Part shown: positions 39,801 through 54,800 of the stretch, piece after piece
Numbering within the stretch: position 1 is the stretch's first letter
How the letters are laid out: each line of letters opens with the position of its first letter
Origin: Phoronis australis
Lineage: Eukaryota; Phoronida; Phoronidae
Length of the DNA stretch: 64,000 bases
Reading direction: 5' to 3'
Assembly (NCBI GenBank): GCA_002633005.1
Contig: NMRA01000600.1
Location: 172,695 to 236,694 of the forward strand
The notes under the pieces: generated by a model
Told to the model about the DNA's origin: nothing
Databases searched by the model: none
Seen by the model: only the letters and a program-made list of their open reading frames with translations
Translations under genes and position numbers: made by a program

Positions 39801-42800
39801 ATACTACCGTATGTACTATTATAATTTCCCTTGCGACATAGCTATATTTTCCAGCTGGACTAAAACGGAAAAACAAGACAGGTTCTTCAGCTCAATATGC
39901 TACAGTAGCTGCGGTTTCAATGATCACATAACTGGGTTGTTTTTGACAGTTCCCGGTTGTCAGACGATTGACTGTGGGTTTGTTTAAAAGGTAGCTATGC
40001 TTTGGGATTGTGCGTAGATGGAAAGTGAATGATCAAATCCAGTAATTAATTTATTATATGATGACCCCCAAATAGACAAAGGAAACCTATTGTTAATTAA
40101 GTAATCAACTACAAAGAGTAACTATGCTAGCGCCCTCTTTAAAGATTACTTTAATCAACCAAAACAATCAAATGTCGGTATCTGCTATCCAAGCTAGGAC
40201 TCTCCACTTGTTGAATGTCTGTCCTGTTGGTGAATCTTCGAACTACACACACAATGTATAGCGACAGTGTACTTGCTGGTCACCGTCTTTGGTGATTCAA
40301 CACTTGCAGGCAATTTCTTCTACCTGCAAGTCTTCTTGCTGGTCACAGTCTCTGGCTGATGACGCAACACTTCAGGTAGTATCTTACTACCCACGATGCA
40401 AATGACAAGCTCTTAGTTAGCTTTCTGTTCCTTAACCCTTGCCCTTGCCAAGATTCTTTCTAGAATCTTCCACGAGANATTGACTGTTTAAGGGAAACAT
40501 GGAGTTCAGTTTGGAATTGTATGGAGACCAAGAAAAAACATGTACCCACCCTCAATTGTAGAGTTTAAGTTTGGGCTGTCGGATGAAATTTCCCAAAGAA
40601 TTTTTCGAGGAAGAGATATTGTCACTCAAGGGGGATGTTTGTATGCATTTATGGATAACTTTTATTCGCCCTTATTATGGAGATAAGAAATTGCATGATC
40701 TAGTTTTTGAAATCAGTTACATTTTCAGATCTCTCTTTAATGTCGGGAAGGCAAAGAATTTCAGATCACGCATGCACGGGTATTTGTCCAGTTTATAAAA
40801 CATTTTCACGCCTCTGTTGAAGCCCACAACACAATACTTAATAATTCTTTAGCATAAGAAGAACGAATAGAGTAACCCAAAAAACAAACTGCCCTTAAAA
40901 TGTCCCGTTCTGCATATCAGGAGTTTTTCAAAAAGACATTTCTGGGTGTTAAATTCTTGTTTCGCTGTTTTACGGAATGAAGTTTCATTTGTCCTAAATG
41001 AAAAGCTTAGGCCCTAAAAACAGGTGTTTTTAAGTAACTTTGTTATTCTGTAGTACTTGCCTGTACCTACTGTTGTCTGTAGTACTTGACTACACCCGTG
41101 AACTATTTTTTAATAAAATACAATCCAGTACTTCTGGCTGCTAACCGCGTACATGTACTGTGTATTTTGCAATTGGCAGGCTCTTTGCGGACCGTTTTTT
41201 GATTTTTTACACCATTCCGAAACATCATCTAAATGTCTCGCTTTTTGGCGCGCGGCTAAATCGACATACTACCGTATACATGTACTATTATAATTTCCCT
41301 TGTGACATAGCTATATTTTCCAGCTGGACTAAAACGGAAAAACAAGACAGGTTCTTCAGCTCAATATGCTATAGTAGCTGAGGTTTCAATGATCACATAA
41401 CTGGGTTGTTTTTGACAGTTCCCGGTTGTCAGACGATTGACTGTGGGTTTGTTTAAAAGGTATCTATGCTTTGGGATTGTGCGTAGATGGAAAGTGAATG
41501 ATCAAATCCAGTAATTAATTTATTATATGATGACCCCTAATTAGACAAGGGAAACCTATTGTTAATTAAGTAATCAACTACAAAGAGTAACTATGCTAGC
41601 GCTCTCTTTAAAGATTACTTTAATCAACCAAAACAATCAAATGTCTTATCTGCTATCCAAGCTAGGACTCTCCACTTGTTGAATGTCTGTCCTGTTGGTG
41701 AATCTTCGAACTACACACACAATGTATAGCGACAGTGTACTTGCTGGTCACCGTCTTTGGTGATTCAACACTTGCAGGCAATTTCTTCTACCCGCAATTC
41801 TTCTTGCTGGTCATAGTCTCTGGCTGATGACGCAACACTCCAGGTAGTATCTTACTACCCACGATGCAAGTGACAAGCTCTTAGTTAACTTTCTGTTCCT
41901 TAACCCTTGCCCTTGCCAAGATCCTTTCTAGAATCTTCCACGAGATGGCTCTGACGTACAATTTCTTCTGTACACTGTAGCAAGTCTTCATGCTTCCACT
42001 ACTATAGCGCATCTCATTATCTTGTTGATTTCAGCCCATAATATAACATTCTACTTATTTAGTGATTGGCTAATAAAAACCACATGATCATATCCACTCG
42101 TATTATTGGCTGTTACAATTTGTTCTCAGAATATTCTAGAATCTCTAGAGTACTTTGACCCCAGAACCCAAAGATGTAAACACCATCTAAAAATAGATTT
42201 TGACGCTAAAATACATGTCAATAATTCTGACCCCATGATTTAAAAGTTCATATGCACAAATTTCGGGCAACTTAAAATGGATCTATTCTTACTAATTACT
42301 TAATATTTATTCTGACACCGGTATACCAAAGTTTACTAGGTATTTTCCAAAATGCTTACGTTCCAATGATATCCATTTGGCAGTCTGTGTTGCGCCATTA
42401 TTAATTTTAAGCAAGGAGAGAGTTCAGTCTAAGGTGGTACCTGAAATATCTAATCTAGCTCAAATTTCCAATGGCATACTGTGGTTGGGGGTTTCTGGTA
42501 GGCACAACCCAGATTTTATTTTGTCTGTCATGGAGCATTTAGTTATCAGTGACATGTATTGAATCACATGGAATTGTTTTTTGTAGTACCTCGAATGTAT
42601 GAGCTAGCTCATGTTTGGGGGTCCCTTTTGGGTTTCTGTAAGACCCTTTCCATAGTGCAAGGCGTCTGTCATGTTTCATTCGGTATTCAGTGCGGTACTA
42701 TTGTTCGTTTTAAATCAGTTTTAGCTGCCAGTGTTACCTAGAGTATCTTATCTAGCTCAAATTCTCAATGACGGACCGTGGTTGATATTTTTGGGGTTTT

Positions 42801-45800
42801 TTGGCCGGCGCAACCCATTGGACAATTTTTCTGTCATAGGGTACTTAGTGATCCGTGGCATGTATGGAATCACAGGGAATTGGTTTATGTGGTCATTTTT
42901 GGGTTTCCACTTTCGCCGGACCCATTCCAAAGTGCAATTTGTCTGTCATGGGTCATTCGATGCTCAGTGCGGTACAATTGTAAGCAATAAAAATTTAATT
43001 TAAGTTAGTTTCCTGACCCCTCAGCTCGACCATAATCCTCATCGAGGCTCACTCATTGTGTATAGGTGACGTATTTATTGACAGAAGTCGACTTGGATAA
43101 CCATAAAAGGCATAGAAACAAGAAATTTGGACAGCTAACTTTCTCTCGCAACCTTATTGTTGAGTGGTGAGCACATGCAAAGTAGCCTGGAAATGTACAT
43201 AGTTTCATTCACAGCAGAGGGAGAAAAAGGACAATTCACAATGGACACAGTTCATCCAAAAAGACCGCTACCCCTCCAGTAGACCAAGACAGCCAGATGA
43301 CGCAATAGACGGTTGCAGTGCTGTGCGTCTCCCACATTTGGAAGCTAAGGGGATTACCCACCTTGCTGATGGCGATGGCTTTGGGTCAACACTTTCTTAC
43401 AAGTTCAGGCCAAGCACAAAAAGAGAAAGCAGTTACCGTGAGACCAAACGACTGGACGGCCGAAAGGAACGTCACCGTAAACATTCACCCGGGGTTAGGG
43501 TTAGGTTTACAGAGTTAGGCTTACAGGGTGAAGGTTACAGGGTTAGGGTAAGAGTTCCAGGGTTAGGGTCAGAATAGGGGTTAGGGCTGGACTTCCAGGG
43601 TTAGGGTAAGGGTTATGGTGTTAGGCTAAGGCCCCACGATTAGGGTTTGGGTTAGGGCTAAGCCGGTTAGGTCTAGTTAGGGTAAAGATTAAATTGTTTC
43701 TACAAATAATGTAAAAATAAATCAGCAGAAACTACTGTTAAGACTTTGATTATTGACATAGAGAGGAATTAGTGCCAACACTTGGAACTATTTGAAAGTT
43801 GAAATTTGGCCATTTCTTTTTAAGGAGGCACTGAACGGATTTCAAGGGGGATTGCCTGTCAGAACAGACCTCAATGGACTCTTCATCCTGTCTTCACTCT
43901 GTCAAAAACTGCATGCAAATAAAGAAAAGTTCTGAGCCATTTCACATCACAAACCAAACAGATGAGCACAGAAACTTTATTCTCTCTTGTATTTTTGACC
44001 CTTTCACTCCCAGTGGAAACCAAGTCAGACTAAGACAAATAAGGGCAAAATATGCAAAATCGGCACTTTTCTCCCCAAAACCACCACTTCCCTGCCAATG
44101 CTCAACTAAAGCCAACATTAGATTCCGAAAGCAAATTTTCTACCGATTCCAAAAATGTGGCCCAAAAGTACTGTCAACCAACTAGTTTTTTTTGTAATCT
44201 GGCTTGTTTGAGGGCTACCTGAAATCGCGGCTAATTTCTCAGTTGCTACACAGCAATGCACAATTGCAACAGGGGGCCACCACCTTGAAGAAGAGTGCAA
44301 CTACAGCCAAGAAAGTGGCCTTTTTCATTCTCAGCATGTTCACAAATACAAACAAACCACATTCACTGAGCCTACATGCAATGCCTACATACAAAATGAC
44401 CCCAAACTTGGCCGCGGCTGCAGCCTAACTGTTCAGTGCCACCTTTACCAAATGCATGTATGCACCAATGATGTGTAAAGCTCATTTATTATACTTTTCC
44501 TTCTTTAAAAAGAGCAGCTGTTCAATAATGTAAGTTTCATTGCCTGCATAAAGATATTATTGATAACAATAACACACACATCATTCATTCTCATTTAAAC
44601 ACATATGCAGGTATAATATTAATATATGTATCTCCTCTTTGTTTATAATACGTCCATTTATTGTACTCTGTTTTTGTGTTTTTGAGGCTCATAACTTAGC
44701 AAAACGAATTAAATTTAATTGCGGCATTTCCTTTGTATTTAATTAATTTCGTCATTTATTTTTGTTAGACTGGACTAAGATTATTTTTCATCAGATAAGC
44801 TAAGATATGTTAAGTTTTGTCTTAAGCTGTTGTGACGTTTTTCCCGTGTATGGGTTGGTGCAGGTAGATACCAACTGGTGCTAATATCTTTCGATCTCGG
44901 TCGATACGCGGAATAATATCTCGTGGAATATTACTTCATTTACGCCAATCGAGGTATGTTTGGAATTTATCCCATAAGCTTCGATTTCCTAAGTTTCTTT
45001 CGTTTTTTCCGCAGATTTTTTAAGTAGTTCATTCAGACAGTTCACGTGGCGGATCACATCCTGTACAGTGTATGCATGTACTTGGGCTTTAGTGTGCAAT
45101 TAACGAGTCAATATACCACCTGACCCACAATAAATTGCAACAAAATGTTTTACAGTGGTTTTACGCGCCACTGCGTATCCTTATTAACAGGGAAATGTCT
45201 ACCAAAATCTGACCACCGGAAATGGGTCAAAACTGCGTCATTTCCAAGCTGGCCGCCACGACGTTTCAAAATCACCAAAAATAAATATAGCTCATTCAAT
45301 AATTGAGATAGAGACATAATTTTTGGTTCTAGTCTATGGTTTTAACGAGTTAGTTACTCGCTGGTGTGGTTAAAACTAAGATATGATTAGTATTTGATAT
45401 GAACTTCAAGATTGCGGCTAAAGTTCAATAACAGAAATCACTGATTTTCACTTCATCAATTATAACGGAAGTATGATCAGATATGACTGGTTTCTCATTG
45501 AATGATTTTAAAACATTTAGATTTGACTGATTGCTGACTGAACTACTATGAAATGTGAACATTGCATTAATATTTAATATTCAACTCAAAACATTGGCTT
45601 ACATAAAAGTAACAAAAAGTGTAGATTTGCTTGCCACTGGTTTTTAATTAAAAACACACAAGGAAACTAGAATCCCAAGGCAAAATGTCAACATCTGTCT
45701 GAAGTGCCCACAATCAGCCGCAATTGTGCAGATCATCGAAAATCTTGAGAAGAAGTCTGTGGCTGGTCTGAAAATGATCCATACTGCTCAGGCAATGATC

Positions 45801-48800
45801 AAGGTAGATCGCACTCGGTCTTGGATGATCACTTGCCAGCTGTTGGTGATACCTTGCCAATATTTGTTGCAGCTGGAGAGAACAACTACCTGAAATCTGT
45901 TTACCTCTACATACAAGAAATGGCTGATTTGGAGAGCAAACACCCAGATGTGTATGCGAAGTTTCAAAAATAGCTGTCATATGATTCGGCGAGCAAACCA
46001 GTTTTGGGCAGGCCTTAGCTGTGATCAAGCCATTGAGAAAAATTACTAAATGCGATCGCTATAAGGCACAGGCGGCTTGACTCATGGCAGTAAGATGACA
46101 GAGGAGCAGCAAGCATTGTGGACAATTTTGGTCACCTTAACGTCAAAAGTGAACATCACCTTACAGGACTCCAATGACCTCACGTACACAACAAGCGAAC
46201 CACACAAACTGGCAACTGCTGCCAGAATTGAAAGAGATATGTATGCGACTTTTCAAAGATAAGTATAAAGATGACCGCATTTTCACCCTTCTCCCCAGAC
46301 TCTGCGCTACGCAATGTCATCAATGGTGTTGTCGCCAACTCAAATGTCAACGTGCATGGATGTCAATCTCTTGGGAAAAAAATCATTGAGAGAATGGTTC
46401 GACAACCTGTGTTTACTTTCTCTTTTAAGATGAAAGAGAATGCTAAGACCCTGGGAAATACAGCAGCAGTCCAGGTTGGTCCTGACGGAACCATCGATCC
46501 TTGCTTACTCTTCCAGCCATCCCAGGTGGTATTCCAGTAAGACGAGAGTCTTTCTATGAGGACAACCTGTTCTTGAAGAAGGCTGATAGACCTCAACTGA
46601 CCGCTCTTCCAAGGCCCATGCTCTTGAAGGAGCACCAAACTCCACACCTTAAGTACGTCTCCAGACTGAAAAGTGTGCGCTTGATGGGGATCTTTTCTAC
46701 ACAAGCTCAAATGGAAAAATAGACACTGTATACCTATGAGAAATTGTCGAAACATATGGTGACTTCACGGCAAAGCAAACTGAGGCAGCCACTGTTGTCT
46801 TTGATGGTTATGGTGCAGGTCCTTCGATAACGGATACACAGAGACGGAGACAGATCAGCATCTACCCGACGGTGAACTTCACCGGAGAAACGGACTTTGA
46901 TGGTTAAGAGAGATGAATTCCTATCCACTGGCAGAAACAAGCAACAACTGATCGCCTTAATAAGTGACCAGCTGCAGAAAGTGGGATGCACAGCCGTTCA
47001 GGCAGAAGGGGACGCCGATGTGGTCACTGCAAAGACAGCAGTAAACAATGTAATATGCATTCCACCACAGTATTCGGCAAGGACTCTAACTTGTTGATGC
47101 TTATGCTCCATTATTGTATGGTTGACGGGAAATCACTATTTTTCAGATCTGGCTACCAGCCAAGAACCAATCTTAAAGTATACGACATAAATTGGATGAG
47201 GTGTGTGCTCAGGATTAAATTGTGTATCCAGCTACTTTTCCTGCCCTCCTACACAGGATGCAACGCAACGGCTCGTGTATGGCGTCGGAAAGACTTCAGT
47301 CTCCAAGAAACTCGTGAAAGATGACCAAGTCCTCCAGTCATGCGCAGACACATTCACCACGAAAGGTGTGAGCCCCGCTTAGAGAAACTTGGCAGCCAAG
47401 CGATGGTGGCAATGCTTGGTAGAGAGGGCACGTGTTCTCTGCTGTGCATTACAACATATTTACAAAGAAGCTTGCTGTTGCTAAGTCTTTCGCTACTCCC
47501 GAACGTCTTCCACACACGGAATCAGCCACCAGGTTTCATTGTCTCGAGTGTGCTAACAGGTCATGGTTTTGATGGAGATGGCAAATGACCGGGGTCCTTT
47601 AGACTGGGGCTGGAGACTTGAAGACAATGAAGTCGTGCACATCCTAACCGCCATGAATGCTTCACCAGGCACTCCTCTAGATGACACACTGCAACTGCAC
47701 TACAGCTGGTAGCACGCCCCGGTGCAGTTGCAGAAAGATTGGGCTTGCATGTACATCTATATTTAGATTCTGCCTAGCGACATTTTGTGACAATCCACTA
47801 AATCAAATTTCTGAGGAACGTGAAGACAGTGATGATGATTGACCTGAGGCAGTATGCATTCGTGTAATGAACATAACATTCTTGGATGAAAATGTAATCT
47901 ACTCGTTCGTGAGTCATGTCGACGAATAATTACTTTATTTACACCTGTTTTTCAGTCATTTTGATACTGAGTAACGCCTTTCAGTAAAGGGGAATTTTTG
48001 CAGGCTTAAGTTATTGAGCATAATACAACATATACCTTGGTACACATTCTCTGTGAGTGCATTCCAAACACCGTAGTTCATTAGATTGCAGTAAGGACTT
48101 TGTGTAAAAAATGTTGTAATTAACCCCAGTTAGCTCGTTCTCAGGACTTGAAAACACCATGACTTTTCAAAATGTAGCACCCAACTGACTGTAACAAAAC
48201 CCTTGAAAACGTAATTCCGAATAAATTTATTGCTAAGTGTCACCATTCTTGATATAACACCTTTTATAATCTTGTAAGCTAATTTGGCATTGACTTTTTT
48301 GGGTTATAAAAGTATCTTTTCTATCTTGATAGGAAAACACGGTGCCTCATTATATTTCTTATGGTGTACTGACAATAGATTGATATGCACATGTGCAAAA
48401 CTTCGTGCAATTTCAATGAATGTTTATAGAAAAAAATAAAGGTTAAAGTTCGAAACGTTTCTTCGACCACCCGATGTAATGGACAAATCAGTTATTTTTT
48501 ATTCTTGAATTTTAGTCGCCATCTTGAATTTCATATCAAATACTGATCAAATCTTAATTTTAACCACACCAGCGAGTTGCTCACCCGGTAAAACCATAGA
48601 CTAGAACCAAAAATTATGTCTCTACCGCAATTACTTAAGAAATTCTATTTTGGTGATTTCAAAACGTCATGTCAGCCATCGTTGAAATGACGGAGTTTTA
48701 ACCCATTTCCGGTGGTCAGATTATGGTAGACTTTTTGGCTGTTAATAAGTATACGCAGTAGAGCACCAAACCCTTGTAAAACCTTAATTTTGTTGCAATT

Positions 48801-51800
48801 TGTTGTGGGTCGGGTGGCTATTTGTTATAAATTGAGTCGTTCACATATTTTCTCAAATAAAAAAACAGTTTTAACTGTAACGGTTTATTACTTGAAAAGA
48901 GATGAAAACAATGGATACTTTGCACTGGTCTTGTAACGTCTCCTGGGAGTAGTTAAATGACAGTACTATTTGATATTGCAGTTACCGAGGAATCGGCGCC
49001 TGAGTTGCAGGCGATATATTGTTTAGCAAATGAAAGCTGGGACAGAACTGTCATATAGTCTATTCGCCGCGTGCGCGGACCAATCGCACACGATGCAAAT
49101 AGGCTAGCTTGCACAACAACAAAACTGTTTAGTCTTTTTTAATATTCAAAATGTACCAAGTTAAAACTTTTCACCTTACTGAAGGTTTTAACTTTGTGCA
49201 AATGCCAGAGAAAACAATATGGGCGTAATAACGACCGCCATTGTTAAGAAAGTGGCGCTAACGATTACCTTTCCACTTCAGTAGCTCATATCAACATCAA
49301 TACAAAGGACGTGCTGAATAGGCTTAATAAAAGTTCTCTGGGTCTTAGGGCGGTGACCAGTGTAAGACATAAATTGTCAACATGACTGGCTGATGACTCA
49401 CAGCTATGCCAGTAACTGCACAGCACTACATGTACAAAACCATTTTGTGTAATTTACTGGGCGCTACTGGGAGTAAGTTGGTCCATTACTGGATCAATGC
49501 TGTCTCAGCACTGCATACGGCGTTGGCTTATTAATGGCCCAGTATCTTATAAAGCTGCCATAGCCGGCCTGTTACCGCTCCGGTACTGGCCTAGTACTGA
49601 CCTATGACTGCAAAGGGTACAGAGCCATAATCAATAATGTACCGAGAAAGTACTGGCAGTAAGCCAGCCCAGTACAGGGCCAATACCGGCCCGGCCCTAA
49701 ATAGGGTACTGGCTCATTGATGGGTCAATACCGTACAAAGTTGTTACAGCGCGTTACCCATGACGAATCTCTCCCTGCTGAAAATTCAAGCCAAAAACCA
49801 ATTAAAATTGTTAACTGAAGCGTAAGTTTCAATTACCCCATTCCCTGCCAACACAATAGAGAGCCAGCTGAATGGGCTGCCTAAGTTAAGAAAGCATCAT
49901 AAAATTCTCCAACTGAATAGGACTACTTGTGACCTTCCTTTTGACCTGGATTTTCATATGGAGGAACCAGAAACCTCTTATATGGTAGTTACATTGGCTG
50001 AGAAGGAATTTTGTAGAAACAATAAATCCCAATAGTTTGGTTACACTTACATTGCAATTATTTTACAATAAATGAAGTAATATGAAAGATAAGCAATACA
50101 TCTAATCACACAAGTTTTTATTTTTAAAACATGCATACAGATAGATATAATAGGAAAAAGGAAACAACTTTACCCAGAAAATAAACATGACTGTACAATA
50201 CTCTAGTTTATAAAAAATAATATTGAGAACCTAGGGACAAAGTGAGATCTGTTAAAAAATACACATCTGTAAATGCTGCGCATCAAGATATATAAATACC
50301 TCAACTTACATAATATACACACGTTTAAGTTATGAGCTTCCAAGTTAACAAAATATGATCAACAAAATACTTATTGTTGAAGCTAAAAACATACCAGTAC
50401 CATTGTGATGATAGAAAAAATTATGCACACCTTTAATCGCATTTGTTTGGGACAAAATATGAGTACGAACTTTAAAATCAGCGCATATGTGAACAACGGC
50501 AACGGCAGCAACAACAAAATACTTGTAATTGGAGGTAAAAACAGACCATTACAATTGTGATAATAGAAGAAACCGATGCATATCTTTAATCACATTTGTT
50601 TTTAGCCAAAATATGCTTTTAAGGGGCATCAACAACAGGATGCAATACAGTAGACAATAATACATAAAATAATAATTAGATACAGGTAACAAAGCAGCAA
50701 TTAATAACAGGTTAAGGGTGAAATTTTGACCAGGAGAGATGAAATAAAGAGATGGTACTAAATAGTGAGGGCATGAACAATAATGAAAAATGACATAATT
50801 AAGAAAGGTAAAGTGTAAGAATGGGTAAGTAAATTACAGCCACTTTTTACTATTAAGTTTAACAGTATTAATTGAAATGGGGCATTTAATTTCTGGGCTA
50901 AGAGAATTCTTTATTACAGCAGCAGCATAAATAAGAGATCTCTCCCCGCTCTTAGTTTTATTTTTTTCAAAACAAACATTACCAGCAAGGGAAGGTGTAA
51001 AGAATATGGCTTGACTGCTGCCGAATTTGTGGCCAAGATATGTTGAAGCAAAGCCATCGACACATCTGTTACATGCAACAGGCAGAGAGATATTTATTTC
51101 TTATTATTTTAATACAAAGTGAAACTTCACATTTCATCAACTTATATCAACATCAGAATTACTTAATAATCACTGAAACAAAAGATACACTAAACATCTG
51201 CACGGCATGAGCAGTGTTTACAATAAGTCTAAGTAGTAATGAACTATATACAACAATCTACTTTACAAAACCCTTTTAATATTATAAAACACTTGTGTAA
51301 TTACAAAACTAACAGCAGCAACAAGTCAATGACCTGGTCCTCAACATTAGAAATGAACCAGAGGGCCAGACCAAAAAGAAATGAGCAAACCATGACACAA
51401 AAATAAGCCTTGCAACTGCTTCACAAAACTCAACTATTAATGTTTGTAAAAATACAAGGGGAATTTAAGAGCATGGCAGAATCCCTATTCAAAACAATAC
51501 CAAATGGCGCTTGGAGATGTCCCACCTACATCTCAGTGCAAAATATGAAAAAATTAGATTCCCTTTAGAGATGTCATGCCAACGACATAGTGTGACATGC
51601 AGACAGACCTTTGTGAATACTATGTCTCCGACATCGTGCTATGAGCGACAAAAATTATGCCAACGACATTGTGTGACATACAGACAGAATGCCAAAGGTT
51701 TGGACATGAAATTGTAAATTTCATAAAAATGAATGAAAAATTCACATAGCTTTCATTTACAAAATTGAAGCAAACTTTAAATAACGATGTTCATATAACA

Positions 51801-54800
51801 CTTCTCTATAACACAGCTCAAAACTAGCACCAAGCAAACAGCAAGGAACTGCCGCAACCGGCAAAGTGGTTCTCAGAATTTTGCATGTTAAATAGGACTA
51901 TTGCAGGGGATTCAGCAGTTAACCCAATATGACAAGAACTGTGAACTGACGTTTGTACCTGGCATTCTGTCCTCGCATTGCATCATTCCTTAAGTCTTCT
52001 TTAGCTACTTATCGCATAAAAACATTCATGTATTTTTTAATCCTTGTTTGGTCTCCATCTTGTGTTAAGTAGTTCACTGTGTCACCATTAAACAATATTT
52101 TTCCATTGGGAGGACACTCTTGCTTTGGGACCTGTGCGTTGTTTCCCTTTGACAAATCCACTGACTGAAAAAAGGCATACAAAGTTAGAGTTCATAACAC
52201 GTACCCGACTTGCAGGGTGTAATGCATGTTGATAATCCCATTCACTTTTCCTCAAAGGCAAGTATGAAACACAAAGTATACAGAAGGAAAAATATAAGTT
52301 AAATCAAATAAGACTGTAATTTTGTATTTTTTAATGTTAATGGTTTCATCACTTTTGAATGTAATTATTGAAGCCTATCAAAATCTAGGCAATGCCCATC
52401 GCCTCTGCTGGCCCAACCAGGTTGGGCCAGCAGAGGCGTTGGTCATTGCCAAGTAAAAATCTATTCGGTGTAATCACACAAACACCCCACCCTCACAAAA
52501 ATTTCCGCAACAATTCAGCTTAAAATCTAACTTTCAAAAAATCAGTCATTACGGGGTAGGTAAGGTAAATTACATCGCCGTGAATGCCGAGGAAGTTACG
52601 TAAAATCACGCCTGTAAATGAACACAGTCCATGGACACGAATCTTAAAAAAAAAACTAATATATGCCATGCTATTTTGCAAGTGTCACACGCGAGGTCAC
52701 GCGCTCTCTAAGTCTCGCGCTTGTGCTTGCCTAACTCAATGGAATTAGTTTGTGGTTGTCGCACGCGATGAAAAAGTTAACGGCTACTAAAAAGTGGAAT
52801 TCGAATTCTTCGCCATAATCGTCTTACTTCAACAAACATGCTTCATGGAAGATATGTACAGAGCCAGAAATGATCGCTGTAGAAACTAAGCGCTTTTTTA
52901 AGTGAAATTTAGCCAGCGGAGGGGCTACGTGTTGCCTAGGGCCACGGTAGGCCTAAAGGTACTTACATTGGGAGCACAGGCGTCCTCAGCTTCTGATCGT
53001 CCCCAATACACTACATATAATACTACTATATGTAGTGTATTGGTGACGATCAGAAGCTGAGGACGCCTGTGCATGGGAGCAGGTTTGCTAGAAACAATTG
53101 ATACGGGGAAGGCCTGAAGGCTGTAATAAATTCACATAACAAAAATAGTAGACCTAACGCGCAAGAAGTAATACGTTAAAATGTGCACCATTCTCTGATC
53201 ATCTGTCACTGTGTACCTTAGTACTTACCTCTATTCCCTAAGCGCTTGAGTTTGGGTAGTTGACCGTGTCGAATTTCACTCGACAGTCGAGTCCACGTCT
53301 CTTTCAAGTTTCCGTGTCCAGGCCAGTCGGGAAACTTAAAGGCGAAGGCAACCTTTTTCCATGTCATTTTGAGCTAAAATAAGGTTGGTTGGTTATCCTA
53401 GACATATTTTCCACTTAATTACAGCTTTTCGTAATTTTATTAATTACTCGTCCGCTACTCCGGAAGTGACGTTTTAGGAGGCAAGCATTTCGCGCCAATT
53501 TCTTTTCATATAGTCTGACTGTGAGAGCTGCCGAGTCAGTCATTGTTCTACCTCGGTTGTGTTAAGTTCCGTCGTCGTTTGCTTTCATTTACTAGTCAGT
53601 CAACATGCCACACTGTTGCTGCGTACCAGGATGTACTAATTATCGGCTCACGCGCGCTTTGGGAGTACCTTTGCATCGCTTTCCGATGGATGACAAACTT
53701 CGCCGTACTTGGCTCGTTCGTGTGAAGAACGCAGCGTTACCCGTCCACGTAACGTACAAAGCAGTGGAGAACCGTGTGTGTGGCAAGCACTTTCTGCCGT
53801 CCGATTACGAAAGGTATTTGTACGCTGAACTGATGAAGGTCCCTGCGAAACAACGTCTGAAGAAGGATGCCATTCCGTCTGTGTTGATTCCCGGCAGTGC
53901 CCCGTCGCCACCCCCGAGAAGTGCGTTTTTGAAGCGAGAAGCCTCGCGAGCTGTGGCCAGTACAGTGACTGGAGCCAGTGGAGGCACTTCATCTACTGTC
54001 ACCCGTGCCTCCGAACGTACCCCAGAGCGTGCAATTCCTGGAACCAGTAGTGATTCGCCCTGTGCTGTTTTCTCCAGCCCAGAGCCTCTAAGCAGCCCTG
54101 CAGCGATATTGAGTAGTGGGAGTGATTACAGGCCCAGTTCGACACCCAGTGAAGAGGACAGTTCGTCGTCCAGTGAACAGATCGGTGAGCCAAACTTTGA
54201 TAAGTTTATTGTGGACTTGTCTAAAGTGTTGGAGCTATTTAGAAGGTGCCAGGTGTGTGGCGAGGGAGTCACACGACACAATGTAAGCAGTTTGGGTGCT
54301 CAGGTCACCATCCAGTGGGAGTGTGTCACGGGACACTCTGGCAAGTGGGACAGTTGTTCCTCTGTCCGTGGTATGCCGGAGGTCCACTTAACCATGTCCA
54401 GTGGTGTGCTCTTCACTGGAAACACGTTTCAGTCGGTGAAGACAATGATGGACTTTGGAAAAGTCAAGTTTTTTTTTCGAAAACAACATTCAACAACATT
54501 CAGAATTCCTATTTAATACCAGTTGTCAATGACGCATACATGTCACAACATCTCGAGTTGGTGGCGGAATTCATGGAGAAGGAGAACTTGTCTGACTCAC
54601 CAGGGCGGTCCGCCAAGTATACGACATACACTCTAATGGAGGAAGAGACCAAAAAGATAATTGATGTGGAACTCGGAACAGCACAAGCATTCAATTGAGG
54701 TAGGCATAACAACGCACACAGTGCATTTGCACCAAGATGTGTCACCACGTCTGTCTTCAGTAGCCGCCTCGTTTCTCTCAACAGCTGCCTGTGCCTGTGT